Counted from the first letter of the stretch, positions 35,339 through 46,870 are shown. The stretch: DNA of 64,000 nucleotides from Monoplex corrugatus (GCA_030674185.1 JAPXFY010000022.1:46686398-46750397); one strand, 5' to 3'. The notes: generated by a model from the letters alone, not told the origin. Translations and numbers: made by a program.

Positions 35339-35790
35339 CTGCACAAATAATAACAATAAAGATTCATACATAATATAGTGCAACAGTCCATAAAACAAGC
35401 TCACAAGCGCTTTGAATTTTACTGAACATAAATAATGATAAAGATTCATACAAAATAATATAGTGCAACAGCCCATAAAACAAGCTCACAAGCACTTTGC
35501 ATCTGACTGAACATAAATAATAATAACAAAGATTCATACATAATACAGATGCAACAGCCCATAAAACAAGCTCACAAGCGCTTTGCATTTTACTGAACAT
35601 AAATAATAATAACAAAGAGTCATACATAATACCGTGCAACAGCCCAGAAAATAAGCTCACAAGCGCTTTGCATTTTACTGAATGTAATTAATAATAACAA
35701 AGAGTCATGCATAATACAGTGCAACAGCCCAGAAAACAAGCTCACAAGCACTTTGTATTTTACTGAACATGTTATGCAAGAAAAACTGTA
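35339..35790. repeat. ~80-95-bp tandem repeat abutting a KMT5A acceptor
   Basis: About five units of 'aaagattcatacataatata', 'gtgcaacagcccataaaaca', 'agctcacaagcgctttgcat' and 'tttactgaacataaataata'. The first unit supplies the pyrimidine tract of the acceptor at 35339-35340. Confidence 0.9.
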
Positions 35791-36220
35791 ATTCAACATT
35801 ACTGATAAAATGAAATCACATGACACAAAATGAGAAAAGGAAACAGAATAACCTCGCCACAAAAACCATACATATGGTTGCTAACTACAACATACTTTAA
35901 CCTGTATGCACCGTATGCCCGGTTTACCGGGCTGACGTAATCAAGTCAGTATACCGAATGCCCGGTAAACCGGTCTTCTCAAAGCCACATGAATTGATAG
36001 CACGTGGGTCTAAAAATAAGCAACCAATCACAGCCAATTCTCGTTGTTAGTGCAGGATTTCAATTATGCAAATCGCGCAGTGCTTTCTTCTTTGTTGTGC
36101 ATGAATTTTTCTCCTTTTTTGTGAATTATAAAGTGGTCATGTGAACCGAGTAAACCCAGTACTTCAACTGGGAAGAGAGGTAGATAACAGCGTTTCACAA
36201 CGCAACAGGCACTTGAATTA

Positions 36221-37061
36221 GTGACACTTTCTTCTGATGAAGAGAATGAATTCGACAAAGATTACATGCTTAGTTGCAATGAGAGTGATTCGAGTGAGGA
36301 TGAAGAAAGTATCGATGAAAGAGGGGAAGGGAGAGGAGTTAGAAAAGGGAGGCGTGGCCCGCAAACAGCTGATGGCGGAGATCAAAGTGCAGATCCAGGT
36401 TGGAGTAATTGTTTCACTGCAGCTGCTGTTGATTTGAATTTCAATGATAGCACAGGATCAAAGAACATTCCAGATAACATAACAGATGAAAGTTAGCCTT
36501 TCGAATTCCTTTCTGAACTTTCTCTTTTTGCTGATGACAAGTTTAGGAGGAATGTGACAGAAAAAACAAACCTACGTGCAGAACAAGTATCAAAGCGCAT
36601 ACAGTACAAACTAGACACCATGTGCTACAAAAGCCTCAATAACGCAGCCCCCGATTACCTGTCAAGCCTACTTGAGATCTATGTTCCCTCACGTACCCTC
36701 CGCTCTGCCTCTGATCCTCTGACTCTTCGCTTTCCACGCACTAAGCTCAATACCTATGGTCCACGAGCCTTCTCTGTTTCTGGTCCACTCTCCTGGAACA
36801 AACTTCCTCTCTCAGTCCGTCAGCAACCTACTTTTGTCTCCTTCAAGTCCGCTCTCAAAACTCACCTTTTCTCTCCTGCATAAAATCCTAACCTCACTCA
36901 ACCCTCCCCTCTGCAGCCTGTCTCCGCTCGGAGGGAATCACATGGTTATAATGTATAATTGTATGCTATGCTCTCTATAATTTTCCATTGCTTTTATTCT
37001 TGCTTTTATTGCTTTTATTCTTTCTCCCCATTTATAGCCATGCGTGTGTGTGCGTGTGTGT

Positions 37062-37096
<35 letters not shown>

Positions 37097-37453
37097 TGTA
37101 TGTGTGCGTGCGTGTGTGTGCGAGCGTGCGTGCCTGCGTGTGTGTCTGCTTCAGCGCTTAGATTTGATTTTATCAAGATTTTGCGCTATATAAATATTGT
37201 AATTATTATTAATTATTATTATTTATTAACAAGTGAGTGCACTCAAAGTACCGAACTACTACCACGTCTGTGTAGTATGCAGTGAAAAGCACCAAAGATT
37301 CAAGAAGCAGAATCCAGGAGTGGCATACAAAGACATCCCAGTGAAAAGAGTCAAGACTGCCATAGTGTGCTCGCTATGCAAAAAGTATTTGTGTGTCAAG
37401 AGGGGGTCGACATGCTGGGTGGATTGGCATACCAAGGTGGAGTACTGGCGTTA
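36221..37453 (+). pseudogene. piggyBac-like transposase relic, internally deleted
   Basis: The N-terminal part is acidic (SSDEENEFDKDYM, then SDSSEDEE). It meets one stop at 36494-36496 and continues as FEFLSELSLFADDKFRRNVT to RAEQ at about 36586. After the L2 insertion (36589-37227) the frame resumes with YYHVCVVCSEKHQRFKK, CSLCKKYLCVKRGSTC and ends VEYWR-stop. That is the C-terminal cysteine-rich zinc-binding tail of piggyBac transposases. The whole catalytic DDD region is missing. Removing the L2 and one target duplication would leave the two parts in the same frame, so the deletion predates the insertion and was in frame. Confidence 0.7.
36589..37227 (+). mobile_element. L2/CR1-like non-LTR retrotransposon 3' end, 5'-truncated
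   Basis: It encodes the C-terminal tail from [16 protein letters not shown] to [13 protein letters not shown], then a (GT)n-bearing 3' UTR and the tail 'gcgctatataaatattgtaattattatt'. A 7-bp target duplication AACAAGT is present at 36582-36588 and 37228-37234, inside the piggyBac relic. Confidence 0.88.
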
Positions 37454-37623
37454 GATCAAAGGTCTGTCTATTGGCTGTATTGTATTCAGTTTCATGTGCC
37501 TCTGTCAGTTCTTTAACATGAAATCAATAAATATGCCAGCTATACGATTTTAACCATTTTTTTGCCCAGGAGGCCAGGAAATAGATGCTGTATTCCAAGG
37601 GTCATGAGGTCTGAGAGGGTTAA

Positions 37624-39165
37624 GACGGTGATACACACACCTGAGTCAAATTCATGCACACATACACTGATGCAAGGCAGACAAACCCACCATTGAAACT
37701 GAAAGACCTAGATACAAAATATTTTCTTTCATAATCAATGAATCATACATTACATTTACATTGTTGGGTAGAGAACAGAAAAAAGAAAGAGGTGAGACTA
37801 ACATTGCCTGAAGATATGAGTTTTCAGAGCTCTCTAAAATGAGGACAGATTCTGAAATGGGGGAATTCTGAAACATTAGGACAACAATAATACTTTTTCA
37901 ATACATTTAACATTTACAGTTACACACTCTATACATGTACAAAATATATAATACACAACATTCAGATATGGGATTCTATGTTGTCTATTTTCACTGAAAA
38001 TTATGGCAGAGATCTTGAGACCAGTGTGAGCCTCAGTAGGGTCCAGGGGCAATGCCCTGATTTGAGTTAAGGTGCTGTTGAACTTCAACTTGAAGGGGTA
38101 TAAATCTGAATCTGCTACTCAAGTAAACATTTAGCATATTGTACTTGCAAACAGAACACAACTACTATGGGTTTATTTACTTTGTCTATAAGGTACCCAC
38201 AACAATTATTCCTTTGCTTTATAAAAGAAAAAACTTTTAAACACAATATATACAACGATGTAAGAATATTTCTCAAACATTTTTTTGCCGTTCGTATGGC
38301 TTATCAGTCTTTTTGTTGTTCAAATCGTAGTTTATCACTCCAGTGCAAAAAGTACAATGACTTTATCAGTTTATGCATTTTCAAAATGGCACCATTGACA
38401 TCTAACTTATTTCGTTCAGTCTTTTCCTCACTTCTTCCCTTTCAATAAATGTATACAAAGCATCACATGATACAGATACACTTGTCCCCTTTGTTAATCA
38501 CATGTGCAAGAATTTTTTCTTCCTTGCCATCTTTCCAGAATTTTTTTAATCAGCTAAAAGTTCCAATTTTTCTTGATGCATAATGTTTTGCCCAACACTC
38601 TACAGGCAGCATATTACTGCATAGTCTGCCTACTTTATCTTCAGTGGGTATGCCTGCTGGCTGTTTTCATGTTTTGATACAACCACTGACATGATTTATA
38701 GGATTTCTAATGTGCATATTTCATATTCTACATGCATATATGCATATTTCATATTCTACATGCATATATATGCATGTAGAATATGAAATATGCACATCAG
38801 ACATCTGTATAAATTATACATACAAAGAGCTTTCAGACATTGGCAGGTTTACCCACATTTTGACTTGTAAAATTGGAAAATTCTCCACGCTTTACCCACC
38901 AGGAGGAGGTATCAAGATGCACTGAATCCAAGACCTAAATGAAAGTTCAAAAATTACCCATTTGACAAATGCACCCACCAGAAATCTTTTGAAACTGGCA
39001 ACAAGAGTTTACTAGACTGTTGTAACGTATCAGGGAAAAGAAGATTGCAGCTTTGCAAAACTTTTAGAACGGATCTGGACTGTCAAAAACAAGCCCCGAG
39101 GCTTTCAAACTTAACAGCCATTAAGCACGCACAGTTAAACTCACTATGTAAAAACACATTTTCTG
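37624..39165. other. Non-coding stretch, no gene seen
   Basis: Contains the short GC motif 'gggtccaggggcaatgccct' at 38040 and an exact small palindromic repeat 'catattctacatgcatatat' near 38720-38790. No exon supported. Confidence 0.55.
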
Positions 39166-39169
39166 TGCC

Positions 39170-39308
39170 TTGTTAGCTCAGCTGGTAGAGCCTCATGCTG
39201 GTAATGCTAGGGTTGTACAGTCATCTTCAGGTGGGCCATACTTTTCTCACATGGCATCAGTGGTGTCAGTGGGATTCATCCCAAGCACAGAGACACTATA
39301 CTGAGAAG
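39170..39308 (+). mobile_element. tRNA-headed SINE
   Basis: Head 'gttagctcagctggtagagc' is an almost canonical tRNA A-box/D-arm, and the body ends 'cccaagcacagagacactat' like the gaaac-tail family. The head lacks a proper acceptor stem, so it is not a functional tRNA gene. Confidence 0.7.
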
Positions 39309-39313
39309 GTTAA

Positions 39314-39458
39314 CCCTTTGAATCCCGCACCCTATCCACCAGTACATTGCACTGTCAACCTTGCTAGCAGGAAGCTGGTGAACAGGATAAGGGCATCAAA
39401 GGATTAAGCTTTTAGTTTTACACATGGTGGCTATGGTGTGGGAGTCATACTCATAGGG
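39314..39458. mobile_element. TTAA fold-back MITE, short
   Basis: 145 bp; lacks half of the inner stem. Inserted right after a tRNA-headed SINE. Confidence 0.8.
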
Positions 39459-39508
39459 TTAACCTGTTTGCTGCCAAGGGCAATAAGCCTGCTGCTGCTG
39501 GATCTCTG

Positions 39509-39925
39509 TCAGAGAATTTTTAGTAAAAATGGGTATACATAAACATTCAACAGGCTACAGGTTTTGTTTTTTGTTGTTCTTGTTTTTTTTATCAAAAGCA
39601 TACAAACTATATGCTTTTCGGAAGGAAACTGAATGAGCTTTCCATCTAGTTCTGCTCTCTCCTCTCTCATTTTGTAGCACTTCAAATCAGTTGCTGAATA
39701 CCCACATCCCTTGTTCTCACAAGTGTCTGAGACATCCTTGCCTAAACCTAACAAATCTTCAGACATTTTCTGATGTAGCCCAGTCATTTCATCATATGTT
39801 AGATCACCAAGCATACAAAGCACTTCTGCTGAGTAGAAATCAGCCCACTTTTTTCTACATTTGTCTTCATTTATATGACTATGAGCCTGGCCCAACCATT
39901 CTGTTGTCTGCTCATATGGTTCTCT
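39509..39925 (-). pseudogene. Unrecognised open frame, possibly mobile-element derived
   Basis: The frame is open from about 39925 and reads EPYEQTTEWLGQAHSH, then KCRKKWADFYSAEV, GDLTYDEMTGLHQ, DLKCYKMREERAELDGK and on to a stop at 39509. Composition looks coding (charged, few low-complexity runs) down to about 39590, after which it turns lysine/leucine-rich and probably non-coding. There is no clear start or acceptor. I do not recognise the family. Confidence 0.3.
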
Positions 39926-40633
39926 GACTCACCAGCTAGTTGTTAAATCTTTCATGTCTGTAACAGAGACAATCCACCAAATTAGGGCTGCAGCCATGTT
40001 GATTTACAACAGACTCTCTTCTACTGGACTAGCCAAAATGACATTATTTTCAATCTGGGCTAATGGAAAATTTGCTAAGGTCCCATGACCGGTATACCCG
40101 TCATGTAGGTGCTGTGGCCGCAACTATGAAGTATAATGAGACAGGGCATATTTGTCATGCAGGCAGTAAAACTAAAAGGATTAAACAAATTGAAAACTGT
40201 ACAAAATATTGGAATATGGGGGGGCTATGGTAAATACAATATTCATTTGGTCTACATTAGTACATAGGCCTACACAAGTATGATATGTATTCTAAACATA
40301 TGATATGGTAACATGTGTGCACACACTCTAGACTACTTATACAAAACTTACATACCAATCACTAATACTCAATACTGGCCATTCCACAACAGTTTTTCAT
40401 GTTCCCCACCCCATCACTAAAACATACACACTGAATTGAAGTCAAGGAAAAACAACAAGAACAAAGCTAAAACAATCAAAACCATGGGTTATAACTTATA
40501 TGACCCTCTGCCCACTTTTACCTTAATACCTGCCTTCATACAACCACTGAACCAGCCATGCCATTTTAGGGGCAATGTATAGGGAGAGGTTAAACAAACT
40601 GCATTAGTACTAATAGTAGGCCTAAATCATTAA

Positions 40634-41399
40634 CTCTTTGAAGACGTAATATAGTTGCCTTGCACAACCACTGTGGATGCGATCAACGGGACCTGCCACA
40701 ACCCTTGGAGACGCACGATTTTGGGGGGTTTTCAAAAAATTCTCAAAAATACAGATTTTACAGCACAAGAACATATTTTATATCAAAATAAAATTCAATT
40801 TACGCTCTTTGAGCTGAAGCTATATACAAGGACAATACATCTATTCTACTTACCTTCCTAGAAGGTGAAATGGGGTAGGGTTTTGGCTCTGGGAAAGAAG
40901 TTTTTGATTGACAGTAATCCAACACATAAAGTCAGTAAAACACCCATTCTTGACCAGGTAATCCAGAAATCCAGGTAATCACAAGTCCTTGGTATGACCA
41001 GAAGATATAAAAGAACAAACACAGCTTTGTTTTCACACAGGTGAAGCAGCAAAGTGATTATGACGATCCTTTGAAGAAGAAGAAGGCCTAAATGTCGCCA
41101 TTTTGGTGCAAGGACGGTCACTCCGGTCGGTTTGGATAAAGGCAAAAACTGTGACTAATCGGGATAAAATCGATGCAAGGGAAGTAACAAACACTTCAGA
41201 AGATACCAAAAAGTGTTCCTATATGTGTAGTTAGTTCCCCTAGACCAGCAACCGGCTTGCATCTATTTTTAAAAACCGCAGCAGAATATCCGCTATCACG
41301 TCTCTAATGGTTTGGCCAGCTGCAGCGGAATGTCCGCTGTCACGTCTCTAATGGTTTGACCTGCTGCAGCGGAATATCCGCTGTTACGTCTCCGAAGAG
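40634..41399. mobile_element. TTAA-flanked element, 766 bp
   Basis: Bounded by TTAA at 40630-40633 and 41400-41403. Ends are CTCTTTGAAGACGTAA and, inverted, CTCTTCGGAGACGTAA (14 of 16 match). Near the right end a ~44-bp unit with GCAGCGGAATRTCCGCTGT is repeated three times. No transposase seen; a 95-codon frame on the minus strand (41145-40858) is not recognised. Confidence 0.75.
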
Positions 41400-41537
41400 T
41401 TAAAAAGGCCTAACTGAATGGTTGAACAGGCTATGATTTATTCAGTCTACGTTTACTAATTTTTTTATTGCACAATTCATCATATTAAAAATTGAACATG
41501 TTATTGTTAGGCCTTATAACACTCGGCTAATGGGCCA

Positions 41538-41705
41538 ACATTTCAGTTCCAGTTTCTCAGGATGATGTCTACACACTTGGAGTAAATTCCATATATGCAC
41601 TGACATCACAGATGCCACGTGATGGAGAACATCCACTCCAGAATGATCATGACACAAACTTTATGCCAGCACATAAACCCATGAGCTGGCCAGGTCCTAC
41701 CTAGT
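41538..41705 (-). mobile_element. SINE 3' region (gaaac tail family)
   Basis: Minus strand; ends 'tgagaaactggaactgaaat' at 41540 and includes 'tggaatttactccaagtgtg' and 'tgggtttatgtgctggcata'. A short related piece is at 45484-45600. Confidence 0.65.
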
Positions 41706-41884
41706 CTATAGATTTTTTTTTCTCCTTATGCTAGTATTATACATATTTATCTATCACAGCAACAATCTTGGTTACACTGAAATGACATGTATCTGTAAAT
41801 CTTACAATTAATGAATAAAATAAACAAACAATTAAAGGACTGAATCAAAACACAACTAACCACTAAGCATAAACTTGTCTTACA

Positions 41885-41995
41885 CAACAGTGGATGAAGA
41901 CAAGAGGGAGAAGTACTTGCAGTGACAAAGAATAGATTCATATGGAGGGCCATGATCGCCAATGTCATCGGCAGGGCACATGATGATGATGACCC
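41885..41995 (+). repeat. Dispersed repeat ending (atg)n
   Basis: 'agattcatatggagggccat', 'gatcgccaatgtcatcggca' and 'gggcacatgatgatgatgac'. A second copy lies at 59525-59615. Probably a SINE tail. Confidence 0.5.
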
Positions 41996-42466
41996 AAAAA
42001 GGAACAGAAAAAGGAAGTGACCGAAAATCTACTATGAAAGGCAAAAAACAAAAGCTATCATTAATGGGCTAAAATCACAAGAAACTGTTTTACTGTTATC
42101 ACTTGTTGTTCCTGCTAATTGCGCTGAGCATATTTATCAGGCTATAACCATCTCAAAAAGTAGGCTACACCATAGGCCTTTTTTTTTTTTAAGTAACCTA
42201 CACCATATCTCATGGGAAAAAAAATCATCCAGAAAGAAGATAAGTGGAAATTATACCAATGCATCGGCACGCATAATCTAAAAGGATTGGCTATATCTGG
42301 CATTGACCACTTTGTCCATTTCATCACCAGGGTGGTTAAAAAAAAAAACCTGAATACAAATATGTGCACAAAAACTCAGGATACTAAAACAAATTTTATA
42401 ACTTCCCTAAAACTGTTTAGAACTACACACCAGATTTCCTTAGACTAGTTAGAGCCAAAAACTTAA

Positions 42467-42552
42467 CTCTTTGGCTTCCTCACAAAGTGAGGAAGTCAAA
42501 GGGTTAATTTTTTGCAGTTAATGGATAGACATAGGGTACAGCAGTCGAAGGG
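42467..42552. mobile_element. TTAA fold-back MITE, short
   Basis: 86 bp; the core is reduced to 'ggcttcctcacaaagtgagg' so it forms a simple hairpin. Confidence 0.8.
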
Positions 42553-42559
42553 TTAACAC

Positions 42560-43140
42560 ATGGCTGGGTATGATATGAACCTAATAATCAAACCCAAGAG
42601 TGAATTATCAGCAAGGCAGAAAATGATAGGAAGAGATTACTGATTAGGCCTACAGAAAGCAAAAGAGCAATTTAACAAAAACAAAGAGAGTGATAGAAAA
42701 TAGGGGACATTTCTGGAATAAAATGTCCAGATACTATTTTAAATAGTAGCCCCTGGCCCTGGTATCCCATGGACCGTGACGGGGATAATACCGTAAATAC
42801 GAAACTAGATAGTTAAGAATAAGATAGTTCTCTACACATGATTAGAGAGCGAGTCGAATGGCTAACGAGCTCCTGGAGACGCACGGAGATGATCACTATG
42901 CTGCACAAACCATCTCTACAATACCGGCATGCCCGATTTGGATGTCAGCACGCCTAACCCTAACGACCCAAGCTTAGCCTAGGAAGCTCAAGCTATCGAC
43001 GCTGCGTTACTTTTCGTCTTTTGACATGATTTTTAGTTTAGTTAAGCAGAACATCGGTTAGCTATTGAAATAAGCCACCGATTTCCCGTTAAATCAACAT
43101 TGGGGTATAATATTCAAGTATTATGTAACAGATTTAATCA
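42560..43140. other. Region 5' of the candidate donor, no gene seen
   Basis: Unique-looking, moderately CpG-containing sequence (42760-43020) without coding frames; on the minus strand this is the start of the putative first KMT5A intron. Confidence 0.5.
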
Positions 43141-43143
43141 TAC

Positions 43144-43260
43144 CTTCAATCGAACAAACATCAACAACACTTTCATCAGGTTTTCCAGATTTCCCTTCTG
43201 TTGAGTTTGAAAACTCGGGTAAGCAATGCTGCATTGTAAGCAGTGTTTTGATTGGACGGT
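43144..43260 (-). promoter_or_regulatory. Candidate KMT5A promoter and 5' non-coding exon
   Basis: On the minus strand a CCAAT box (complement of 43251-43255) is followed by CpG-containing sequence and then by a clean donor CGATTGAAG|gtatgatt at 43144/43143. An ATG at 43234 opens 30 codons to that donor, but its phase does not continue the KMT5A frame, so this would be a 5' UTR or short upstream ORF. The link to KMT5A, 7.8 kb downstream, is an inference from position and strand. It could instead start another transcript. Confidence 0.35.
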
Positions 43261-44365
43261 TCTCAAAACACGCAGCAACCAGAGGTCTACGAGATTGTAG
43301 TAAGACTAATAATGATAATGATAATAGTAATCATAATAATACCATTTGCATAGTGCACACGGTCCATGTCAATACATACTCGTGGCACTTGAGAAAAATT
43401 GATAAAAAAAAAAGTAAACGAAAACGAAAGCGTGTTTCCACTTATGTTTGCGGTCATCCAATAATCTGCCTGCAAATGCTAATTTGCAGTTTGCAAATTT
43501 TTAGATGGCTGTAACATTAATGTGTATTTGACAATAACAGTTGTATGTCTATTTGCGACAAAAGCACAATATACTATGTCTATTTGCGACAAACGCACAA
43601 TATGCTGCATGAAATGTTCCCACTGTAGGTCTGCCCCTACGCTTGATCTGCCCCAGACATTTTTCATTTATCTTTTTTGGCCAAGCGTTCTTGTGTATAT
43701 CCGCCTACGTTATTTCAGTAAATGTATTTTCAGTCAAATGCGAAAAATGGTCTCAGTGGCTACTTGCTATACCGCTCAATTCAAATATAAATGTCCATAC
43801 CTTTCCTGTGGGCAGAAATATCCGTGCATTCCCTGCTGGCGAGATAACTACATACTTCATACCCAGTTAGGTTTGCCCCGGAGGATATTAGAAAAATGCA
43901 ACACTTCTGTTGTCTGGAATGTGTATACGCATACTGCTCTGGTGGTCTGACTCACACTGTGCATGTAATATGTTGCTGCACAGTCTGCTTAGTCTGAATG
44001 AATATGAATAGTGAATGTCAGTTGGAGAAAGAGAGAGAGGGGGGGGGGGCACAAGAATTTCTTGAAAAAGCTGAATGGGATGGTAAGATTTTGAAAGGAA
44101 AAGTAAGAAGTGCCAAAAAACAAAACAAAACAAGAAAAATCAAAGAGACAGATAGAAAAGAGGAAACTATATCTGTCACAGAAATTCTTTTATTTTAATT
44201 TCCTGGGGTGTAGTAGCCTGTTGTCAAATGGGTTGATCCTGCCTGGGTACCTCCTACCTGGAGGATAAAGTGTGATTTTTCTGATCTTCCAGGTCAGCGT
44301 GTGTACACACCTGTTGATGCCTGAACCCCCATAGTGTGTGTCTTCATCTGTTGGCGTCACAGGGT

Positions 44366-44790
44366 TCAGTGTTGGCCACTGCACGTCTGGATGCCACCAT
44401 CTCCCTCTGCACTGTCTTGACTTTTGTGGACAATTTCTTGAATATCTAGACCAATGATGTTGGTTATGTTCTCGATATATGAGATTGGAGGTCTGCCTTT
44501 CTTCCTTTTTGCTGCTATTTTTCCTTGAAAGATGGTTGCCATGAGGTCCATGTTCTTGTTGCGTGACACGTGGCCAACGCATTTTAGTCTTCTGTTGTTG
44601 ATGTCTGCTAGTAGTTTTCTGGTGATATCAAGTTCTTCCAAGACACTTTCATTAGTTCTGTCTGTCCATTTGACACGTAGTGGTCTCCTATAAAACCACA
44701 TCTCTGCAGCCTGATTCTTCTGCAGTCAGTTTTTCTCAGAGTCCAGGCTTCCCAGCCATAAAATATAGAAAATGTCAAATAGGCCTACCT
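44366..44790 (-). mobile_element. Non-LTR retrotransposon C-terminus
   Basis: The minus strand encodes MWFYRRPLRVKWTDRTNESV, then EELDITRKLLADINN, VGHVSRNKNMDLMA, KRKKGRPPISYIENITN and HKSQDSAEGDG. Upstream of it, with a frameshift, is a 'GWEAWTLRKT' motif. It is the best-preserved of the three copies of this tail in the window and serves as a guide to the interrupted copy at 49853-51795. Confidence 0.75.
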
Positions 44791-44954
44791 ATTTAAAGAT
44801 GCTATAATTAAGTCAAGTCTGTGGCATATGGAAACATAAAAATGCGCATGCATGCCCACTAAAGATGGAGTACGCAGACTGTGCAGCAAAATGTGGCCTG
44901 CACAGAGTGGGTAAATCAACATGCATACATGCATCCAAGAACAATCAGAACAGT

Positions 44955-45055
<101 letters not shown>

Positions 45056-45448
45056 CAGGGTGATTCAAAAAGAATGAACCGATTTTCTGACGCGTTGCTT
45101 CAGTTCTCAAGCATCGTTATGGAATGAGTCAGTGATCATTTGAAAGAGGAGTTATTTAACTTTTGAATAGTTGTCACAGGGGGTGCTGTTGTCGCGTCGT
45201 TCTTAAACATCGAATAACAACAGCGATCAACTCAGTGGACCGTGATATGCTGAAATGCGCCTGGGATGAATTCTCTTATCGCATTGACGTTGCCCGTGCT
45301 GCTGGTGGTGGCCACATTGAACACTTGTAAGACAGGAAATGAAAGTTGATTGTGAGTCAATACTTGTGACTTAGCTTGAGTTTTCTATTGCTTTTCCTTA
45401 TTAAAATATTGCGTCATAAAATTGGTTCATTCTTTTTGAATCACCCTG
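45056..45448 (+). mobile_element. Mariner/IS630-like element, internally deleted
   Basis: TA-flanked, with inverted repeats identical for 25 bp (CAGGGTGATTCAAAAAGAAT then GAACC) and matching beyond. The middle retains a transposase C-terminal end, WDEFSYRIDVARAAGGGHIE, HL and stop, at about 45260-45330, the usual last residues of mariner/IS630-like enzymes. The catalytic region is gone. Well-preserved ends suggest recent movement in trans. Confidence 0.85.
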
Positions 45449-45639
45449 TATATATATATATGTATGTTCGATAAATCTTCTATTCAAGGTAATGTTGCAG
45501 CACTCAGATGATCATATGAACACTAATACCACAAATGCCATGTGATGGACGGAGATGAAGTAACTATGACAATGCAATAAACCTGCGCATGATCCCTACT
45601 TACGAGCAAAGTCTTGAGGTCCTACTTAAGGATTCTTTG

Positions 45640-46175
45640 GTTACAGTGTTTGCTTTTATTATTCCAATGTGTCTCCCCAGAAAGAAAAAGTTTGATCAGA
45701 TCAGTCCTCTCCTTCGCTCTCAGCACAGGTTGCTTGTCTTAAAGAGAACTGAATATAACCTTGTGCTGCAAATCTACTCACCGGTCTGCTTCCTCGTATC
45801 TTTGTGACAACATCAACATTTATACGCCAACTTGCACCTTGGGCTCAGCTTCGGATACACTTTCCCTTAGGTTCCTAGCTTTAAACTATCAACTGTCCAC
45901 CAGCATTTCTTTGCTGTCTCAGGACGTCTGCTAGGAATAGACTTCCACTCTGCTTTCACCTAAGACCAACCCTTTCTGCTTTTAAATCAAATTTTATAAA
46001 CCTACCTCTTTTCACAACAGTGAATTCTACAACTACTTCTTTCCCTCTGAATATGTAGATCTTCTTTGTCTATTGTAAGGTAGTCTGCATTGATTGCATG
46101 CATATGCCTGGTGCGTTTGATTTGAATTGTCAAGATTTGTCGACATATAAATACTGTAATTATTATGATTATTAC
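45640..46175 (+). mobile_element. Old L2/CR1-like retrotransposon 3' end
   Basis: A decayed C-terminal tail starts RKKKFDQISPLLRSQHRLLV, then frames change, with later pieces such as GRLLGIDFHSAF. It ends in 'gacatataaatactgtaattattatgattatt'. It diverges far more than the other copies, so it is an older insertion or another subfamily. Confidence 0.65.
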
Positions 46176-46794
46176 GATAATGTTAGTGCTTCTGTATTTG
46201 ACAGGGTAAAGTCACATTTACTTTTGTTTTCATGATGATTGCCAAGTTTTTCCCTTTTCCAGTAATGCTGATTGTGGTTAATGTAATCAGACTAAGTGTA
46301 ACCTTTTGATGTATGTAAAGAGTTAAGCTTTCACTGGATTGATAGACCCTCTGTTTCACAAGGCAAAACTTCACATTTCTTGAAAGTGTGTTGAACAGAC
46401 ACCATTTGATTTAAGTTTAGTTCCTGGCAGTGTTGCTTGCCTGTTTCAGTATATGTGTGTGTACTGTTTTGTCTTTGTGTAGTGAGCAGCGTTCAGTGAT
46501 TAGATATGGGAGTATATAGCCATGCACAACGTACTATAAGTCACAACAATCTGTACATTCCCAAGCTCAACAATCTGTACATTCCCAAGCTCACAACAAT
46601 CTGTGCATTTCCAAACTCTCTGCAGACAACCACAACTGGACACTCATGGAAAGCATACCACTGGGTGAGTGACTGAATGTTTCTGGGTCAAGTGTATGAT
46701 GGTGGCAATTTTTCTGTCGTCTGCTTTGCCTTCTCCAACACTGAACAAGGTCAGATAACTGCGTGGACATCAGGGCTGAGCGCAGATGTTTTCG

Positions 46795-46870
46795 TTGTGT
46801 CTCGGGCCAGATTTGAACCCACAATCCAACAGGAAGTGAATGCTTCACCACTCGCCCATCTAGGCCTGTG
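46795..46870 (-). mobile_element. tRNA-like SINE head
   Basis: Minus strand 'gatgggcgagtggtgaagca' and 'ggattgtgggttcaaatctg' give A-box- and B-box-like blocks about 40 bp apart. Confidence 0.5.

Larger units (their letters stand above)
35901..37619 (+). mobile_element. Decayed piggyBac-like element with an L2 insertion
   Basis: TTAA at 35897-35900 and 37620-37623 flank the element. The left end begins CCTGTATGCACCGTATGCCC and the right end, read inward, begins CCCTCTCAGACCTCATGACC; these are only loosely matching inverted repeats. Just inside the left end are two inverted motifs, CCGGTTTACCGG and CCGGTAAACCGG. The coding relic between is described separately. TTAA target, terminal C-runs and the coding content together support piggyBac. 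Confidence 0.75.

Noticed and set aside
39170..39240. tRNA gene
   Set aside because: A good D-arm/A box is present, but acceptor and T arms cannot pair; it is a SINE head.
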